64,000 nucleotides of DNA from Pectobacterium peruviense (GTDB lineage: Bacteria > Pseudomonadota > Gammaproteobacteria > Enterobacterales > Enterobacteriaceae): the NCBI RefSeq assembly GCF_002847345.1, contig NZ_LXFV01000058.1, forward strand, positions 1 through 64,000, in the 5' to 3' direction. Shown piece after piece: positions 1-9,310 of the stretch; within the stretch, counting starts at the first letter, position 1, and each line of letters opens with the position of its first letter. Both the position numbers and the translations under genes were made by a program. Under the pieces are notes generated by a model that worked only from the letters and a program-made list of their open reading frames with translations, had not been told where the DNA came from and searched no databases.

Positions 1-711
1 TACGTTGGTGATCGTGGATTCGAAACGGTTCTGGATCGCACCCAGGTTACTACGTGCGGTATCTACCGCTTTCAGTGCAGTATCAACGCTGCTAATGATT
101 GTTGCAGCCAGACCACCTGACCCACCAATAGTACCAGTACCACCACTGATTGCAGCAACGGCAGTAGAGACGCCTGAAGCCAGACCGGCACCAGAAGTCG
201 TCGTTGCATTAACCAGCGCGCCAGAATCGATAGTGATAACTTCATTAGCACCGGTGTTTGCACCAACCTGAATGTTGATACCGCCGCTTGCAGTACCGTC
301 CAGCAGGCTCGTGCCGTTGAAAGAAGCGGCGCCAGCAACACGGTCGATTTCGTCCAGACGTTGCTTCATTTCAGTGTAGATTGAAGTACGGTCAGTACTG
401 CCGTTGGTATCACTTGCTGCCTGCACCGCCAGCTCACGAACACGCTGTAAGTTGTTGTTGATTTCGTTCAGGTTACCTTCTGCAGTCTGCGTCAGAGAGA
501 TACCGTCGTTCGCATTACGCGCAGCCTGAGTCAGGCCTTTAACCTGTGCAGTCATACGGTTGGCAATCGCCTGACCAGCAGCATCGTCTTTTGCACTATT
601 GATACGCAGACCAGAAGACAAACGCTCAATAGCGGTGCCCAGAGAAGATTGTGACTTGTTCAGGTTGTTCTGGGTAACCAGAGACATGATGTTAGTATTA
701 ATCGATGCCAT
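1..711 (-). CDS. fliC: flagellin FliC (3' end beyond window)
   Basis: Flagellin, the filament subunit secreted by the flagellar export apparatus. The visible 237 codons begin with [16 protein letters not shown], the conserved N-terminal D0/D1 helix, followed by the typical [25 protein letters not shown] segment (described, not a new motif). The last codons in the window ([16 protein letters not shown]) already belong to the conserved C-terminal D1/D0 helix. The variable centre is therefore only about 60-80 residues, and I estimate a total length near 290 residues against about 498 in E. coli K-12. The gene is divergent from fliD and has its own sigma-28 promoter. The stop codon lies outside the window. 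Confidence 0.97.
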   Translation of the reverse strand, partial: MASINTNIMSLVTQNNLNKSQSSLGTAIERLSSGLRINSAKDDAAGQAIANRMTAQVKGLTQAARNANDGISLTQTAEGNLNEINNNLQRVRELAVQAASDTNGSTDRTSIYTEMKQRLDEIDRVAGAASFNGTSLLDGTASGGINIQVGANTGANEVITIDSGALVNATTTSGAGLASGVSTAVAAISGGTGTIGGSGGLAATIISSVDTALKAVDTARSNLGAIQNRFESTITNV

Positions 712-781
712 GATAAGCGTTCCTTAATCAATGAGACGTAAATTCGGGTTAGACCCACGGGGTCATCCCCGTTGTACTTCT

Positions 782-808
782 TTATCGGAAGGCTTTTCAA
801 AAGCTTTA
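782..808 (-). promoter_or_regulatory. sigma-28 (FliA) promoter of fliC
   Basis: Read on the minus strand: TAAA, 15 nt, then TCCGATAA, 7 of 8 to the class 3 flagellar -10 consensus GCCGATAA. It lies about 70 bp upstream of the fliC start, as expected for a late flagellar gene. The rest of the 321-bp fliC-fliD interval shows nothing beyond this and the fliD promoter. Confidence 0.85.
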
Positions 809-961
809 ATTTTTACTGAAGTAAGTTTTATGGCCATCAAAACGTTCTGATACGCCATTTCGGGCGAAGTTCTCCACACAGGTCAACAACGTCTACCTTT
901 AGTAGATAGAACTAAAACAATCTCAATTGCAGTGCTCGGCAATAACACAGACTTAAAATGC

Positions 962-988
962 TAAACTTATTATTCGTACTGCCGATAA
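962..988 (+). promoter_or_regulatory. sigma-28 (FliA) promoter of fliDST
   Basis: TAAA at 962-965, a 15-nt spacer, then a perfect GCCGATAA at 981-988. It faces fliD, with about 37 nt from the expected transcription start to the ATG. Together with the opposing fliC promoter it forms a divergent late-gene control region. Confidence 0.88.
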
Positions 989-1032
989 TCGTCATATAGA
1001 CCATTGGCTCTGGACAAATAAAGGATTCGATC

Positions 1033-2421
1033 ATGGCAAGCATTTCTTCATTAGGTGTAGGTTCAGGTTTAGATTTGGCCGGTTTGTTAACACAATTGAG
1101 AACGGCTGAAAACCAACGTTTGACGCCCATTACAACACAACAATCCAGTTATAAAGCTCAACTTACCGGTGTCAGCGCACTGAAGAGCTCACTCGACAGA
1201 CTCAATACCGCAACCAATACCTTAGCCAAATCTCAATCATTCGGTGTTGTCACTGGCTCTATTGATGGAATCACCAACACAAAAGTATCCAGCACTAATA
1301 AGGCATTTACTGCAACAACCAGCAGCAAGGCCGTCGCAGGCAGCTACAGTATTGAGGTACAGCAGTTAGCTCAAGCTCACTCCATTACTTCCAGCGCTAA
1401 AACGAGTGCCACAACAGCGCTAAGTTCAGCAGATAGCTCTCTCACTATCGCTCAGGCAGATGGTAAGTCATTGACGGTTGATATCAAAGGCGGAGAAACC
1501 TCGCTGAACGACGTCCGTGACGCTATCAATAAAGCAAACGGTGGTGTAAGCGCCAGCGTAGTCAAAGCCAAAGATAACGAATATTACCTGATGCTAACAG
1601 CCAGAAACAGTGGCGAAAAAGGTGAAATTACGCTAACTGACGGCGGTAATGTTCTGGGCTCAACAACCGAGAAAGTGGCAGCGCAGAATGCTGTAATCAT
1701 TGCAAACGGCATCACCATTGAGCGCCAAAGCAATACGATTGATGATGCATTTGAAGGTGTCAGCTTAACACTACAAGCTAAAACAGAAGCGAGTAAACCA
1801 GAAACACTAACCGTTGATCAAGACATCACGGGCATGAAAGATGCTATAAAAGCATGGGTTGATGCTTATAACGGCCTTCAAGATACTATCGCGTCACAAA
1901 CCAAATACACCGCAGTTAAAAAAGGGGAAGATCAATCCAGCACAAATGGTGCATTAATCGGTGACTCAACTGTCCGTGGTATACAGAACAAACTTAAAGG
2001 CCAACTCACCACAGTACAAAGCGACAATGGTCAATTTAATATTCTCGCCGATTTAGGCATCAAGCAAAATTTTAAGACAGGCAAACTTGAAATAGACAAC
2101 ACTGTCTTGGATAAAGCGCTTAAAGAAGAACCAGGAAAAGTTCAAGCCTTTTTCGTGGGTGATAATGACAAAACTGGTTTTGCGACACAAACTCGTGGTT
2201 ATCTGAAAGAACTCCTTGATACCGTCGATGGTACTATCAAAACGAAAGAAGATAGTATTAATCAAACGATTAAAAGTCTGGATACCCAATCTCAGCGAAT
2301 CAAAGACGGTATTGAAGAAACAATTGCTCGCTACCAGAAACAATTTACAGATCTAGATAAAGCGATGTCTCAGATGAGTTCAACGGCTGCTAGTTTAACC
2401 AGTATGTTCTCCAAGCTCTAA
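1033..2421 (+). CDS. fliD: flagellar filament capping protein FliD (HAP2)
   Basis: FliD forms the cap at the filament tip and promotes flagellin polymerisation outside the cell. The 462-residue protein (468 in E. coli) starts MASISSLGVGSGLDL, the family's conserved N-terminus, and ends with a heptad-like coiled-coil segment before LTSMFSKL. An AAAGGA ribosome site stands 8 nt before the ATG. It is the first gene of fliDST and is read from the sigma-28 promoter at 962-988. Confidence 0.97.
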   Translation: MASISSLGVGSGLDLAGLLTQLRTAENQRLTPITTQQSSYKAQLTGVSALKSSLDRLNTATNTLAKSQSFGVVTGSIDGITNTKVSSTNKAFTATTSSKAVAGSYSIEVQQLAQAHSITSSAKTSATTALSSADSSLTIAQADGKSLTVDIKGGETSLNDVRDAINKANGGVSASVVKAKDNEYYLMLTARNSGEKGEITLTDGGNVLGSTTEKVAAQNAVIIANGITIERQSNTIDDAFEGVSLTLQAKTEASKPETLTVDQDITGMKDAIKAWVDAYNGLQDTIASQTKYTAVKKGEDQSSTNGALIGDSTVRGIQNKLKGQLTTVQSDNGQFNILADLGIKQNFKTGKLEIDNTVLDKALKEEPGKVQAFFVGDNDKTGFATQTRGYLKELLDTVDGTIKTKEDSINQTIKSLDTQSQRIKDGIEETIARYQKQFTDLDKAMSQMSSTAASLTSMFSKL

Positions 2422-2451
2422 AATTTGCTGATTAAGTAGATAGGTAGCGTG

Positions 2452-2862
2452 ATGTACAATATGAAAGGTAGTCAGGCCTATGCTCAGGTAGGCCTTGAAA
2501 GCAGCGTGATGAGCGCAAGCCCTCACCAGCTTATTGTCATGCTGTTTGATGGCGCACGCAGTGCGATGGTGCGCGCGCGCATCCTCATGGAGCAAGGCGA
2601 CATCCCAGGTAAAGGTATGGCGTTATCTAAAGCAATCGACATTATCAATAACGGACTAAAAGCCGGATTGGATATGGAAAGAGGGGGTGAGTTGGTTGAA
2701 AACCTGTCCGCTCTCTACGACTACATGTCTCAGCGTTTGTTGATTGCCAATTTACATAACGATGCAAAAGCGATAGAAGACGTTGAAGCGTTGCTAGAAA
2801 ATATCGCTGATGCCTGGCGGCAAATCGGCCCTAATTACAAACCAGAGCAGGAAGTACGTTAA
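2452..2862 (+). CDS. fliS: flagellin export chaperone FliS
   Basis: Cytoplasmic chaperone that binds the flagellin C-terminus and prevents early polymerisation. The 136-residue product begins MYNMKGSQAYAQVGLESSVMSASPHQL, nearly the E. coli FliS start, which is why the ATG at 2452 is preferred over the GTG immediately before it at 2449. It lies 30 bp after fliD and overlaps the next gene by one base (TAATG). Confidence 0.96.
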   Translation: MYNMKGSQAYAQVGLESSVMSASPHQLIVMLFDGARSAMVRARILMEQGDIPGKGMALSKAIDIINNGLKAGLDMERGGELVENLSALYDYMSQRLLIANLHNDAKAIEDVEALLENIADAWRQIGPNYKPEQEVR

Positions 2863-3242
2863 TGGTCTCCCCCCATCGGCTTCTAAAAAATTACCAACAG
2901 CTTTTGTCTCTGAGTCAAAAAATTCTTCACTTGGCCGTAGGTGGTCAATGGGATACGTTGGTTGAGCAAGAGATTGTTTATGTTCAGTCCGTCGAAGGCT
3001 TGGTCAATACGCCAATTCCTGACGAAATCGACAGTATGATGCGACTGCACCTACGACAGATTTTGCAGGAAGTGATGGATAATGAAGCGAAAGTAAAACA
3101 ACTACTGCAGAAGCGGATGGATGAGTTAAGTTCGTTAATGGGGCAATCACTCAAGCAAAAGTCAATTAATACGACTTATAGCGAATTTGCAGGACAGCGA
3201 CTGCTGCCTGGAGAACCGTTGCCTGACGAAACACGTTCATAG
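2862..3242 (+). CDS. fliT: FliD chaperone and FlhDC antagonist FliT
   Basis: FliT is the export chaperone of the cap protein FliD. In Salmonella and E. coli it also binds FlhDC and lowers class 2 transcription. The 126-residue helical protein (121 in E. coli) sits in the usual third position of fliDST. Its ATG overlaps the fliS stop codon by one base, so translation is probably coupled. Sequence similarity for this family is low, so position carries much of the assignment. A good terminator follows. Confidence 0.9.
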   Translation: MVSPHRLLKNYQQLLSLSQKILHLAVGGQWDTLVEQEIVYVQSVEGLVNTPIPDEIDSMMRLHLRQILQEVMDNEAKVKQLLQKRMDELSSLMGQSLKQKSINTTYSEFAGQRLLPGEPLPDETRS

Positions 3243-3267
3243 CGTTCTATAAATTACATCGATCTCG

Positions 3268-3301
3268 ACGCGCTTCTTGTTTATACGAAGCGCGTTTTTT
3301 A
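3268..3301 (+). terminator. terminator of fliDST
   Basis: A perfect 9-bp stem (ACGCGCTTC / GAAGCGCGT), a 10-nt loop and a TTTTTT tract, starting 26 bp after the fliT stop codon. This is a standard rho-independent terminator. Confidence 0.9.
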
Positions 3302-3403
3302 TCCATCGTTGAAATTTTTAGTACACTTATTCAACGATGAGTACAACGAGAAGTCAGTACGAAACGAAGGAAAGGAATTGCAAGGCAGGCTATAGAGATA
3401 AAG

Positions 3404-3447
3404 ATTGTGCCTAGCCTCATTGAGTTAACAATGAGGCTAGGCACAAT
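3404..3447. terminator. 19-bp perfect hairpin between fliT and fliE
   Basis: ATTGTGCCTAGCCTCATTG pairs perfectly over 19 bp with its complement across a 6-nt loop. It lies downstream of both convergent genes (fliT +, fliE -). Neither side has a long T tract: CTTTATCT follows on the minus strand and ACTTTACT on the plus strand. It may terminate fliE transcripts or protect their 3' end. A second inverted repeat (10 bp, CATCGTTGAA) flanks 3304-3339. Confidence 0.55.
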
Positions 3448-3483
3448 ACTTTACTAATTACAGTTTGATGCCATCAGGCGACA

Positions 3484-3798
3484 TCAAACGGACATATTCA
3501 TCACTTCCTGATACGCAGATACCAGTTTATTACGCACCTGAATGCCCATCTGCATTGAAATTGATGATTTCTGTAAATCCACCATCACATCATTCAATGC
3601 AACACCCGGTACACCCATGGTAAATTTTTCGCCCTGCGTACGAGCAGCCTGCTGCGTGTCGCTGATCTTATCGATCGCGGCTTTCAACTCACTGGCAAAA
3701 CCAGGCTCTACGGATGGTCTGGCTATAGGCGTGTCGGCAGCCTGCAGAGCCTTGACCTGCATTTGCTGTAGAACGCCATCAATACCTTGAATCGACAT
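3484..3798 (-). CDS. fliE: flagellar hook-basal body complex protein FliE
   Basis: FliE joins the MS ring to the proximal rod and is needed early for export of the rod proteins. The 104-residue length equals that of E. coli FliE, and the conserved C-terminus is present ([20 protein letters not shown], then [14 protein letters not shown]). It is monocistronic and divergent from fliFGHIJK, as in E. coli and Salmonella. Confidence 0.96.
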   Translation of the reverse strand: MSIQGIDGVLQQMQVKALQAADTPIARPSVEPGFASELKAAIDKISDTQQAARTQGEKFTMGVPGVALNDVMVDLQKSSISMQMGIQVRNKLVSAYQEVMNMSV

Positions 3799-3862
3799 AA
3801 TACCTCACTAAACCATACTGCTTAGGTTTTTACATACATTTATGACAGCGATAACCTATCAC

Positions 3863-3885
3863 ACCCCATTTAGTCTAAATGGGGT
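3863..3885. repeat. 10-bp perfect inverted repeat in fliE-fliF interval
   Basis: ACCCCATTTA, a 3-nt loop, then TAAATGGGGT. The right arm is shared with the candidate FlhDC half-site at 3878-3893, so this may be an operator rather than a transcript hairpin. Confidence 0.6.
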
Positions 3886-3893
3886 AATTAGCG
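3878..3893 (+). promoter_or_regulatory. candidate FlhDC half-box, fliE-fliF
   Basis: AATGG-GGT-AATTAGCG fits the published FlhDC half-box AAYGS-N2-3-AAATARCG with one mismatch. Twelve nt downstream a weak inverted partner (CCTTATCG then CCATC) could complete the site. FlhDC control is expected here because fliE and fliF are class 2 genes. This is pattern matching only. Confidence 0.4.
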
Positions 3894-3930
3894 TGAAAAA
3901 TGCTACCTTATCGACCCATCGATTTTTCTT

Positions 3931-3957
3931 TTACGGAAAATAATGACATGCCGATAA
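3931..3957 (+). promoter_or_regulatory. possible sigma-28 promoter before fliF
   Basis: A perfect GCCGATAA at 3950-3957 has a poor -35 (TTAC) at 15-nt spacing, about 100 bp before fliF. Some class 2 operons carry an additional FliA promoter, which would fit. The poor -35 keeps confidence low. Confidence 0.3.
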
Positions 3958-4056
3958 ACCTAGGCGAAATGTTTTATTGATTGCGCAATCAGGGAGTTCT
4001 GTTTTGTCACGTAACAATGCTAAGTATATCGTTCAACAACCAAGCAGAGATAGAGT

Positions 4057-5781
4057 ATGAACGCCTCATTAACCGGTTCCGCTACCGGTAAAAACAGCTT
4101 TGGCGAAATACTCAACCGGTTACGCGCCAATCCGAAGATTCCGCTCCTGATCGCTGCAGCCGCGACGATTGCGATTGTTGTCGCATTAACGCTATGGGCC
4201 AAAGGCCCAGATTATCGGGTTCTTTATAGCAATATAAATGATCGTGATGGCGGTGCGATTGTCAGCGAGTTAACAAAGCTGAATATCCCTTACCGCTTTG
4301 CGGAAAACGGCGGCGCTATAATGATTCCCGCCGAGAATGTCTATGAAACTCGGCTACGACTTGCCCAATTGGGACTACCCAAAGGCGGTGCCGTTGGCTT
4401 TGAATTGCTCGACAAGGAAAAATTTGGCATCAGCCAATTCAGCGAGCAAATTAATTACCAGCGTGCGCTGGAAGGCGAGCTATCCAGAACGATAGAAACA
4501 CTAGGTCCGGTCCAGAATGCGCGAGTTCACCTTGCCATACCGAAGCCTTCATTGTTCGTACGTGAGCAAAAGTCCCCCTCATCTTCTGTCACTCTGACAT
4601 TACAGCCGGGCCGTGCATTAGATGAAGGTCAAATCAACTCTATCGTATACATGGTTTCCAGCAGCGTTGCTGGCCTGCCACCGGATAATATTACTGTCGT
4701 CGATCAAACTGGGCGCCTGTTAACTCAAGCGGGTAGCAGCAGCCGCGACCTGAATGCTGCGCAGCTTAAGTACAGCAACGAAGTCGAGGCAATGTACCAA
4801 CGCCGTATAGAATCAATCATTGCCCCAATGGTTGGTATGGGCAACGTACATGCTCAGGTTACCGCACAAATCGATTTCTCAGCTCGCGAACAAACTGACG
4901 AACAGTATCAACCTAACCAGCCGCCGGATAAAGCGGCCGTTCGCTCTCAACAAACCAGCCAGAGTGAGCAGAAAGGGGGCCCGAACGTAGGTGGCGTCCC
5001 TGGTGCATTGACCAACCAACCCGCACCCGCACCGACAGCACCTATCGCGACTCCGCCAAATAATGCCAACGCTAATGCGAATAATCAGGCAGGCCAGCAG
5101 AACCAAAACAATGCGGCTGGCACGCAAGCGAATGCAGCGAATGCCAATACCGTCGTTCAGACCTCGAACGTCCGCAATGATGCAACGACAAACTATGAAG
5201 TCGACAAGACTATTTTACACACCAAGCACAGCACGGGTGGTGTGAAGCGCTTGTCTGCAGCCATTATCGTTAACTATCAGGCTCCTGGTGAGGATGGTAA
5301 ACCAGTTGCGCTGACAGAAGATCAGATCAAACAAATTGAAACAGTAGCGCGTGAAGCAATGGGCTTCTCTGCTGAACGTGGCGATACATTAAATGTCGTT
5401 AACACGCCATTTATGGATACCACTGACAGTTCTGGCGAACTCCCCTTCTGGCAAAAACAGGCATTTCTCGATCTCCTGATGGAAGCCGGTCGTTGGCTGT
5501 TGGTCCTGATCGTTGCCTGGATCTTGTGGCGTAAATTGGTCCGTCCACAATTGCAGAGAAAAGCGCAGCAACAAGAAGCGGCACTGGCAGCTGCCACCCT
5601 TTCTCAAGGTGCAGATAACGATGTTATGGTCAATCTGAGTAGCTCGGAAGTTGAGCAGCAGCGGAAATCGCAACAACGTGTCAATGCAGAAATGCAAAGT
5701 AACCGTATACGTGAAATGGCAGAGAACGATCCACGCGTCGTCGCTCTGGTCATTCGCCAATGGATGAGTACTGAACTATGA
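4057..5781 (+). CDS. fliF: flagellar MS-ring protein FliF
   Basis: FliF builds the inner-membrane MS ring that carries the C ring and houses the export gate. The 574-residue product (552 in E. coli) has an N-terminal membrane segment at about residues 30-48, periplasmic ring-building motifs, and a second membrane segment at about 470-488 ([12 protein letters not shown]). The cytoplasmic tail that binds FliG follows. A low-complexity Asn/Ala/Gln-rich stretch (residues about 320-365) accounts for the extra length. It overlaps fliG by 4 bp and begins the fliFGHIJK operon. Confidence 0.97.
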   Translation: MNASLTGSATGKNSFGEILNRLRANPKIPLLIAAAATIAIVVALTLWAKGPDYRVLYSNINDRDGGAIVSELTKLNIPYRFAENGGAIMIPAENVYETRLRLAQLGLPKGGAVGFELLDKEKFGISQFSEQINYQRALEGELSRTIETLGPVQNARVHLAIPKPSLFVREQKSPSSSVTLTLQPGRALDEGQINSIVYMVSSSVAGLPPDNITVVDQTGRLLTQAGSSSRDLNAAQLKYSNEVEAMYQRRIESIIAPMVGMGNVHAQVTAQIDFSAREQTDEQYQPNQPPDKAAVRSQQTSQSEQKGGPNVGGVPGALTNQPAPAPTAPIATPPNNANANANNQAGQQNQNNAAGTQANAANANTVVQTSNVRNDATTNYEVDKTILHTKHSTGGVKRLSAAIIVNYQAPGEDGKPVALTEDQIKQIETVAREAMGFSAERGDTLNVVNTPFMDTTDSSGELPFWQKQAFLDLLMEAGRWLLVLIVAWILWRKLVRPQLQRKAQQQEAALAAATLSQGADNDVMVNLSSSEVEQQRKSQQRVNAEMQSNRIREMAENDPRVVALVIRQWMSTEL

Positions 5782-6770
5782 GCCTGACAGGAACAGAAAA
5801 AAGCGCCATCTTATTGATGACCATTGGTGAAGACCGTGCTGCGGAAGTGTTTACTCACCTTTCGACCAAAGAAGTACAGCATCTCAGTTCTGCAATGGCA
5901 AACATGAGACAGGTATCGCAACAGCAACTACTCGAAATCCTGAGAGAGTTTGAATCTGACTCTGAGCAATATGCTGCTCTCAGCGTGAATGCTGGCGATT
6001 ACCTTCGTTCAGTGCTTGTCAAAGCCCTTGGTGAAGAGCGAGCGTCTAGCCTGCTGGAAGATATTCTTGAGAGCCGCGACTCCACAAGTGGAATGGAAAC
6101 ACTCAACTTTATGGAACCGCAGATTGCCGCAGACCTTATTCGCGACGAACATCCGCAGATTATCGCCACAATCTTGGTGCACCTGAAGCGTGCCCAAGCT
6201 GCCGATATCTTAGCCCTGTTTGATGAACGTCTTCGTCATGACGTCATGCTGCGTATTGCGACCTTCGGTGGCGTTCAGCCTTCTGCATTAGCAGAGTTGA
6301 CAGATGTTCTGAATGGCTTGTTGGATGGTCAGAACCTCAAACGCAGCAAAATGGGTGGTGTTCGTACTGCGGCTGAGATTATCAACCTGATGAAAACCCA
6401 GCAGGAAGAGGCCGTTATCGATGCTGTACGCGAATTCGATGGCGAATTGGCACAGAAAATCATCGACGAAATGTTCCTGTTCGAAAATCTGGTGGACGTG
6501 GACGACCGCAGCATCCAGCGTCTTCTGCAGGAAGTCGAGTCCGAATCTCTGCTGTTGGCATTGAAAGGCGCCGAAGAACCGTTACGCGAGAAATTCCTGC
6601 GCAACATGTCTCAGCGTGCGGCAGAAATTCTTCGCGACGACCTATCAACTCGTGGTCCGGTACGTATGTCCCAGGTCGAAAACGAACAGAAAGCGATTCT
6701 GCTTATCGTTCGTCGACTGGCAGACAGTGGCGAGATGATTATCGGTGGCGGCGAGGATGCATATGTCTAA
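5778..6770 (+). CDS. fliG: flagellar motor switch protein FliG
   Basis: FliG is the C-ring protein that contacts the stator MotA and generates torque. The 330 residues (331 in E. coli) include the middle-domain EHPQ motif ([14 protein letters not shown]) and the charged C-terminal torque helix around [18 protein letters not shown]. The start overlaps fliF by 4 bp (ATGA), which points to coupled translation. Confidence 0.97.
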   Translation: MSLTGTEKSAILLMTIGEDRAAEVFTHLSTKEVQHLSSAMANMRQVSQQQLLEILREFESDSEQYAALSVNAGDYLRSVLVKALGEERASSLLEDILESRDSTSGMETLNFMEPQIAADLIRDEHPQIIATILVHLKRAQAADILALFDERLRHDVMLRIATFGGVQPSALAELTDVLNGLLDGQNLKRSKMGGVRTAAEIINLMKTQQEEAVIDAVREFDGELAQKIIDEMFLFENLVDVDDRSIQRLLQEVESESLLLALKGAEEPLREKFLRNMSQRAAEILRDDLSTRGPVRMSQVENEQKAILLIVRRLADSGEMIIGGGEDAYV

Positions 6771-7485
6771 TGCCCCCAAAAATCTGGCTTGGCAGCCCTG
6801 GAAGCTCAATGACCTGGCTGAACCAGTTTCAAAGTCCGTATCCGCATATCAGGTAAATGATGAACCTGAAGTGCCTGCGCTGGAGCGTTTCAACGAAGAG
6901 AACGCCGTCCCTACTTTAGAGGATGAACTCACGTCTCTGCGTGAAAGTACGATGCAACAGGCGCGAGAAACAGGTTTTGCTCAAGGCCACCAACAAGGCT
7001 ATGACGCAGGTTATCAGGAAGGTTTAGCGAAGGGGCAACAGCAGGGGTTGCAAAATTCCTTACAGCAGCAGCAGCCGATCATCGAACAGATGCAGCAAAT
7101 GGTCACCGAATTCCAACAGACGTTGGATACGCTCGACAGCGTGATCCCTGCTCGCCTGATGCAGTTGGCTTTGACTGCAGCCAAGCAGATTCTGGGGCAG
7201 CCTCCGGTGTGCGACGGTAATGCCCTGCTTGGTCAAATACAGCAATTGATCCAGCAGGAACCGATGTTTTCAGGTAAGACTCAATTGCGCGTTCATCCTT
7301 CAGATCTGGAACGCGTTGAACAATATTTGGGCCCAACACTCAGCTTACATGGTTGGAGATTGCTTGCTGATAGCCAGCTCCATCCTGGTGGTTGCAAGGT
7401 GAGTGCAGAAGAAGGCGATCTGGATGCCAGCCTGGCAACACGCTGGCATGAGCTTTGCCGTTTAGCCGCCCCGGGAGAATTATAA
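6763..7485 (+). CDS. fliH: flagellar export ATPase regulator FliH
   Basis: FliH binds the ATPase FliI and delivers it to the export gate and C ring. The ATG at 6763 gives [21 protein letters not shown], matching the family's tryptophan-rich N-terminus, and has GAGG 6 nt upstream. Earlier in-frame codons extend back into fliG and look unused. The 240-residue protein contains the glycine-repeat helix typical of FliH ([17 protein letters not shown]). It overlaps fliG by 8 bp and fliI by one base. Confidence 0.95.
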   Translation: MSNAPKNLAWQPWKLNDLAEPVSKSVSAYQVNDEPEVPALERFNEENAVPTLEDELTSLRESTMQQARETGFAQGHQQGYDAGYQEGLAKGQQQGLQNSLQQQQPIIEQMQQMVTEFQQTLDTLDSVIPARLMQLALTAAKQILGQPPVCDGNALLGQIQQLIQQEPMFSGKTQLRVHPSDLERVEQYLGPTLSLHGWRLLADSQLHPGGCKVSAEEGDLDASLATRWHELCRLAAPGEL

Positions 7486-8855
7486 TGACTTCACGCCTCG
7501 GACGCTGGCTCTCTTCTCTCGATTCATTTGAGAAGCGAATTGACGACACACCTTCAGTGCGTCGTTACGGCCGCTTAACCCGGGCGACAGGTTTGGTATT
7601 GGAAGCAACAGGGTTGCACATGCCGCTGGGCGCAACCTGCCTCATCGAACGGCAAAATGGCGCTAAAGTTGAAGAGATCGAATGTGAAGTTGTCGGTTTC
7701 AACGGGCAAAAACTCTTTCTCATGGCGTTGGAAGAAGTTGAAGGTATTACCCCTGGTGCTCGTGTTTACGCCCGCGTCGGCCAAGACAGCAGCAGTCAGG
7801 GAAAGCAATTACCATTAGGCCCAGAGTTACTTGGTCGTGTGCTAGATGGCAGTGCAAAACCGCTGGATGGTTTACCTGCACCCGATACAGGCTATCGCGC
7901 GCCGCTGATCACGCCACCTTTCAACCCATTGCAAAGAACGCCAATCGAAAGTGTTCTGGATGTAGGTGTTCGAGCCATCAATGCCTTGCTCACCGTAGGT
8001 CGAGGGCAGCGAATGGGCTTGTTTGCTGGTTCAGGAGTTGGTAAAAGTGTGCTGTTAGGCATGATGGCGCGCTATACTCAGGCTGACGTCATTGTGGTTG
8101 GCCTTATCGGTGAACGTGGCCGAGAAGTAAAAGATTTTATCGAGAATATCCTGGGCACGGAAGGACGAGCACGCTCTGTTGTTATTGCCGCCCCGGCTGA
8201 TGTTTCTCCATTACTAAGGATGCAAGGGGCAGCGTATGCCACGCGTATTGCTGAAGATTTTCGCGATCGCGGTCATCACGTTCTGCTCATCATGGATTCG
8301 CTCACGCGTTATGCCATGGCACAGCGTGAAATTGCTTTAGCAATTGGCGAACCGCCGGCAACCAAGGGTTATCCCCCTTCTGTCTTTGCCAAATTACCCG
8401 CGCTGGTAGAACGCGCAGGAAATGGTATTCATGGAGGTGGTTCAGTCACCGCCTTCTATACTGTTCTGACAGAAGGTGATGACCAGCAGGACCCTATAGC
8501 CGACTCTGCTCGTGCCATCCTTGACGGACATATCGTGTTGTCCCGTCAACTCGCGGAGTCTGGTCACTATCCGGCAATTGATATTGAAGCATCGATTAGT
8601 CGTGCGATGACAGCGCTGATCGATGAAGGCCACTATGCTTCTGTAAGACAGTTTAAACAGTTACTATCCAGTTACCAACGTAACCGTGATTTAGTCAGTG
8701 TTGGTGCTTACGCCGCAGGCAGTGACCCTATGCTTGACAAAGCAATTCGGCTCTATCCGCACTTGGAAGCCTTCTTGCAGCAAGGGATGTTTGAACAAAG
8801 CAACTATGAAGAAGCCTGCCAGGCGTTGCACACTATTTTCCCTCGTAATGAGTAG
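7485..8855 (+). CDS. fliI: flagellum-specific export ATPase FliI
   Basis: Hexameric ATPase related to the F1 beta subunit that energises flagellar protein export at the cytoplasmic face. The 456-residue product (457 in E. coli) has the Walker A loop [15 protein letters not shown], a GERGREV segment and a Walker B strand ([19 protein letters not shown]). The ATG overlaps the fliH stop (TAATG), so the longer reading frame from 7455 is not used. Confidence 0.98.
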   Translation: MTSRLGRWLSSLDSFEKRIDDTPSVRRYGRLTRATGLVLEATGLHMPLGATCLIERQNGAKVEEIECEVVGFNGQKLFLMALEEVEGITPGARVYARVGQDSSSQGKQLPLGPELLGRVLDGSAKPLDGLPAPDTGYRAPLITPPFNPLQRTPIESVLDVGVRAINALLTVGRGQRMGLFAGSGVGKSVLLGMMARYTQADVIVVGLIGERGREVKDFIENILGTEGRARSVVIAAPADVSPLLRMQGAAYATRIAEDFRDRGHHVLLIMDSLTRYAMAQREIALAIGEPPATKGYPPSVFAKLPALVERAGNGIHGGGSVTAFYTVLTEGDDQQDPIADSARAILDGHIVLSRQLAESGHYPAIDIEASISRAMTALIDEGHYASVRQFKQLLSSYQRNRDLVSVGAYAAGSDPMLDKAIRLYPHLEAFLQQGMFEQSNYEEACQALHTIFPRNE

Positions 8856-8863
8856 GAGAGCAG

Positions 8864-9310
8864 ATGAAAACCCAGTCACCGCTGGTTACACTACGCGAAC
8901 TGGCGCAGAAGGATGTTGAGAAAGCTGCTGGGCAGTTGGGCCAGGTACGACAGGCGCACCAACAGGCTGAGCAGCAACTCGATATGCTGTTAAACTATCA
9001 GGATGACTATCGTCAAAAATTGAACTCGACGATGTCCTCTGGTATGGCGAATAATAGCTGGCAAAATTATCAGCAATTCATCCGAACGCTGGACAGCGCA
9101 ATTGAGCAACACAGACAACAGCTCTCACAATGGACATCACGTTTAGATTTAGCAATGAAGACTTGGCAAGAAAAACAGCAGCGATTGAATGCATTTGAGA
9201 AATTGCAGGATCGCGAAGTGACAAGACAACTTGCCAAAGAAAATAAAATAGAACAAAAACAAATGGATGAATTTGCCCAACGGGCCTCACAGAGGAAAAC
9301 AGAATCATGA
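8864..9310 (+). CDS. fliJ: flagellar export protein FliJ
   Basis: A 148-residue (147 in E. coli) antiparallel coiled-coil protein rich in Gln, Glu and Lys. It acts as the central stalk of the FliI hexamer and helps recycle export chaperones. AGGAG stands just before the ATG, 8 bp after fliI. It overlaps fliK by 4 bp. Confidence 0.93.
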   Translation: MKTQSPLVTLRELAQKDVEKAAGQLGQVRQAHQQAEQQLDMLLNYQDDYRQKLNSTMSSGMANNSWQNYQQFIRTLDSAIEQHRQQLSQWTSRLDLAMKTWQEKQQRLNAFEKLQDREVTRQLAKENKIEQKQMDEFAQRASQRKTES

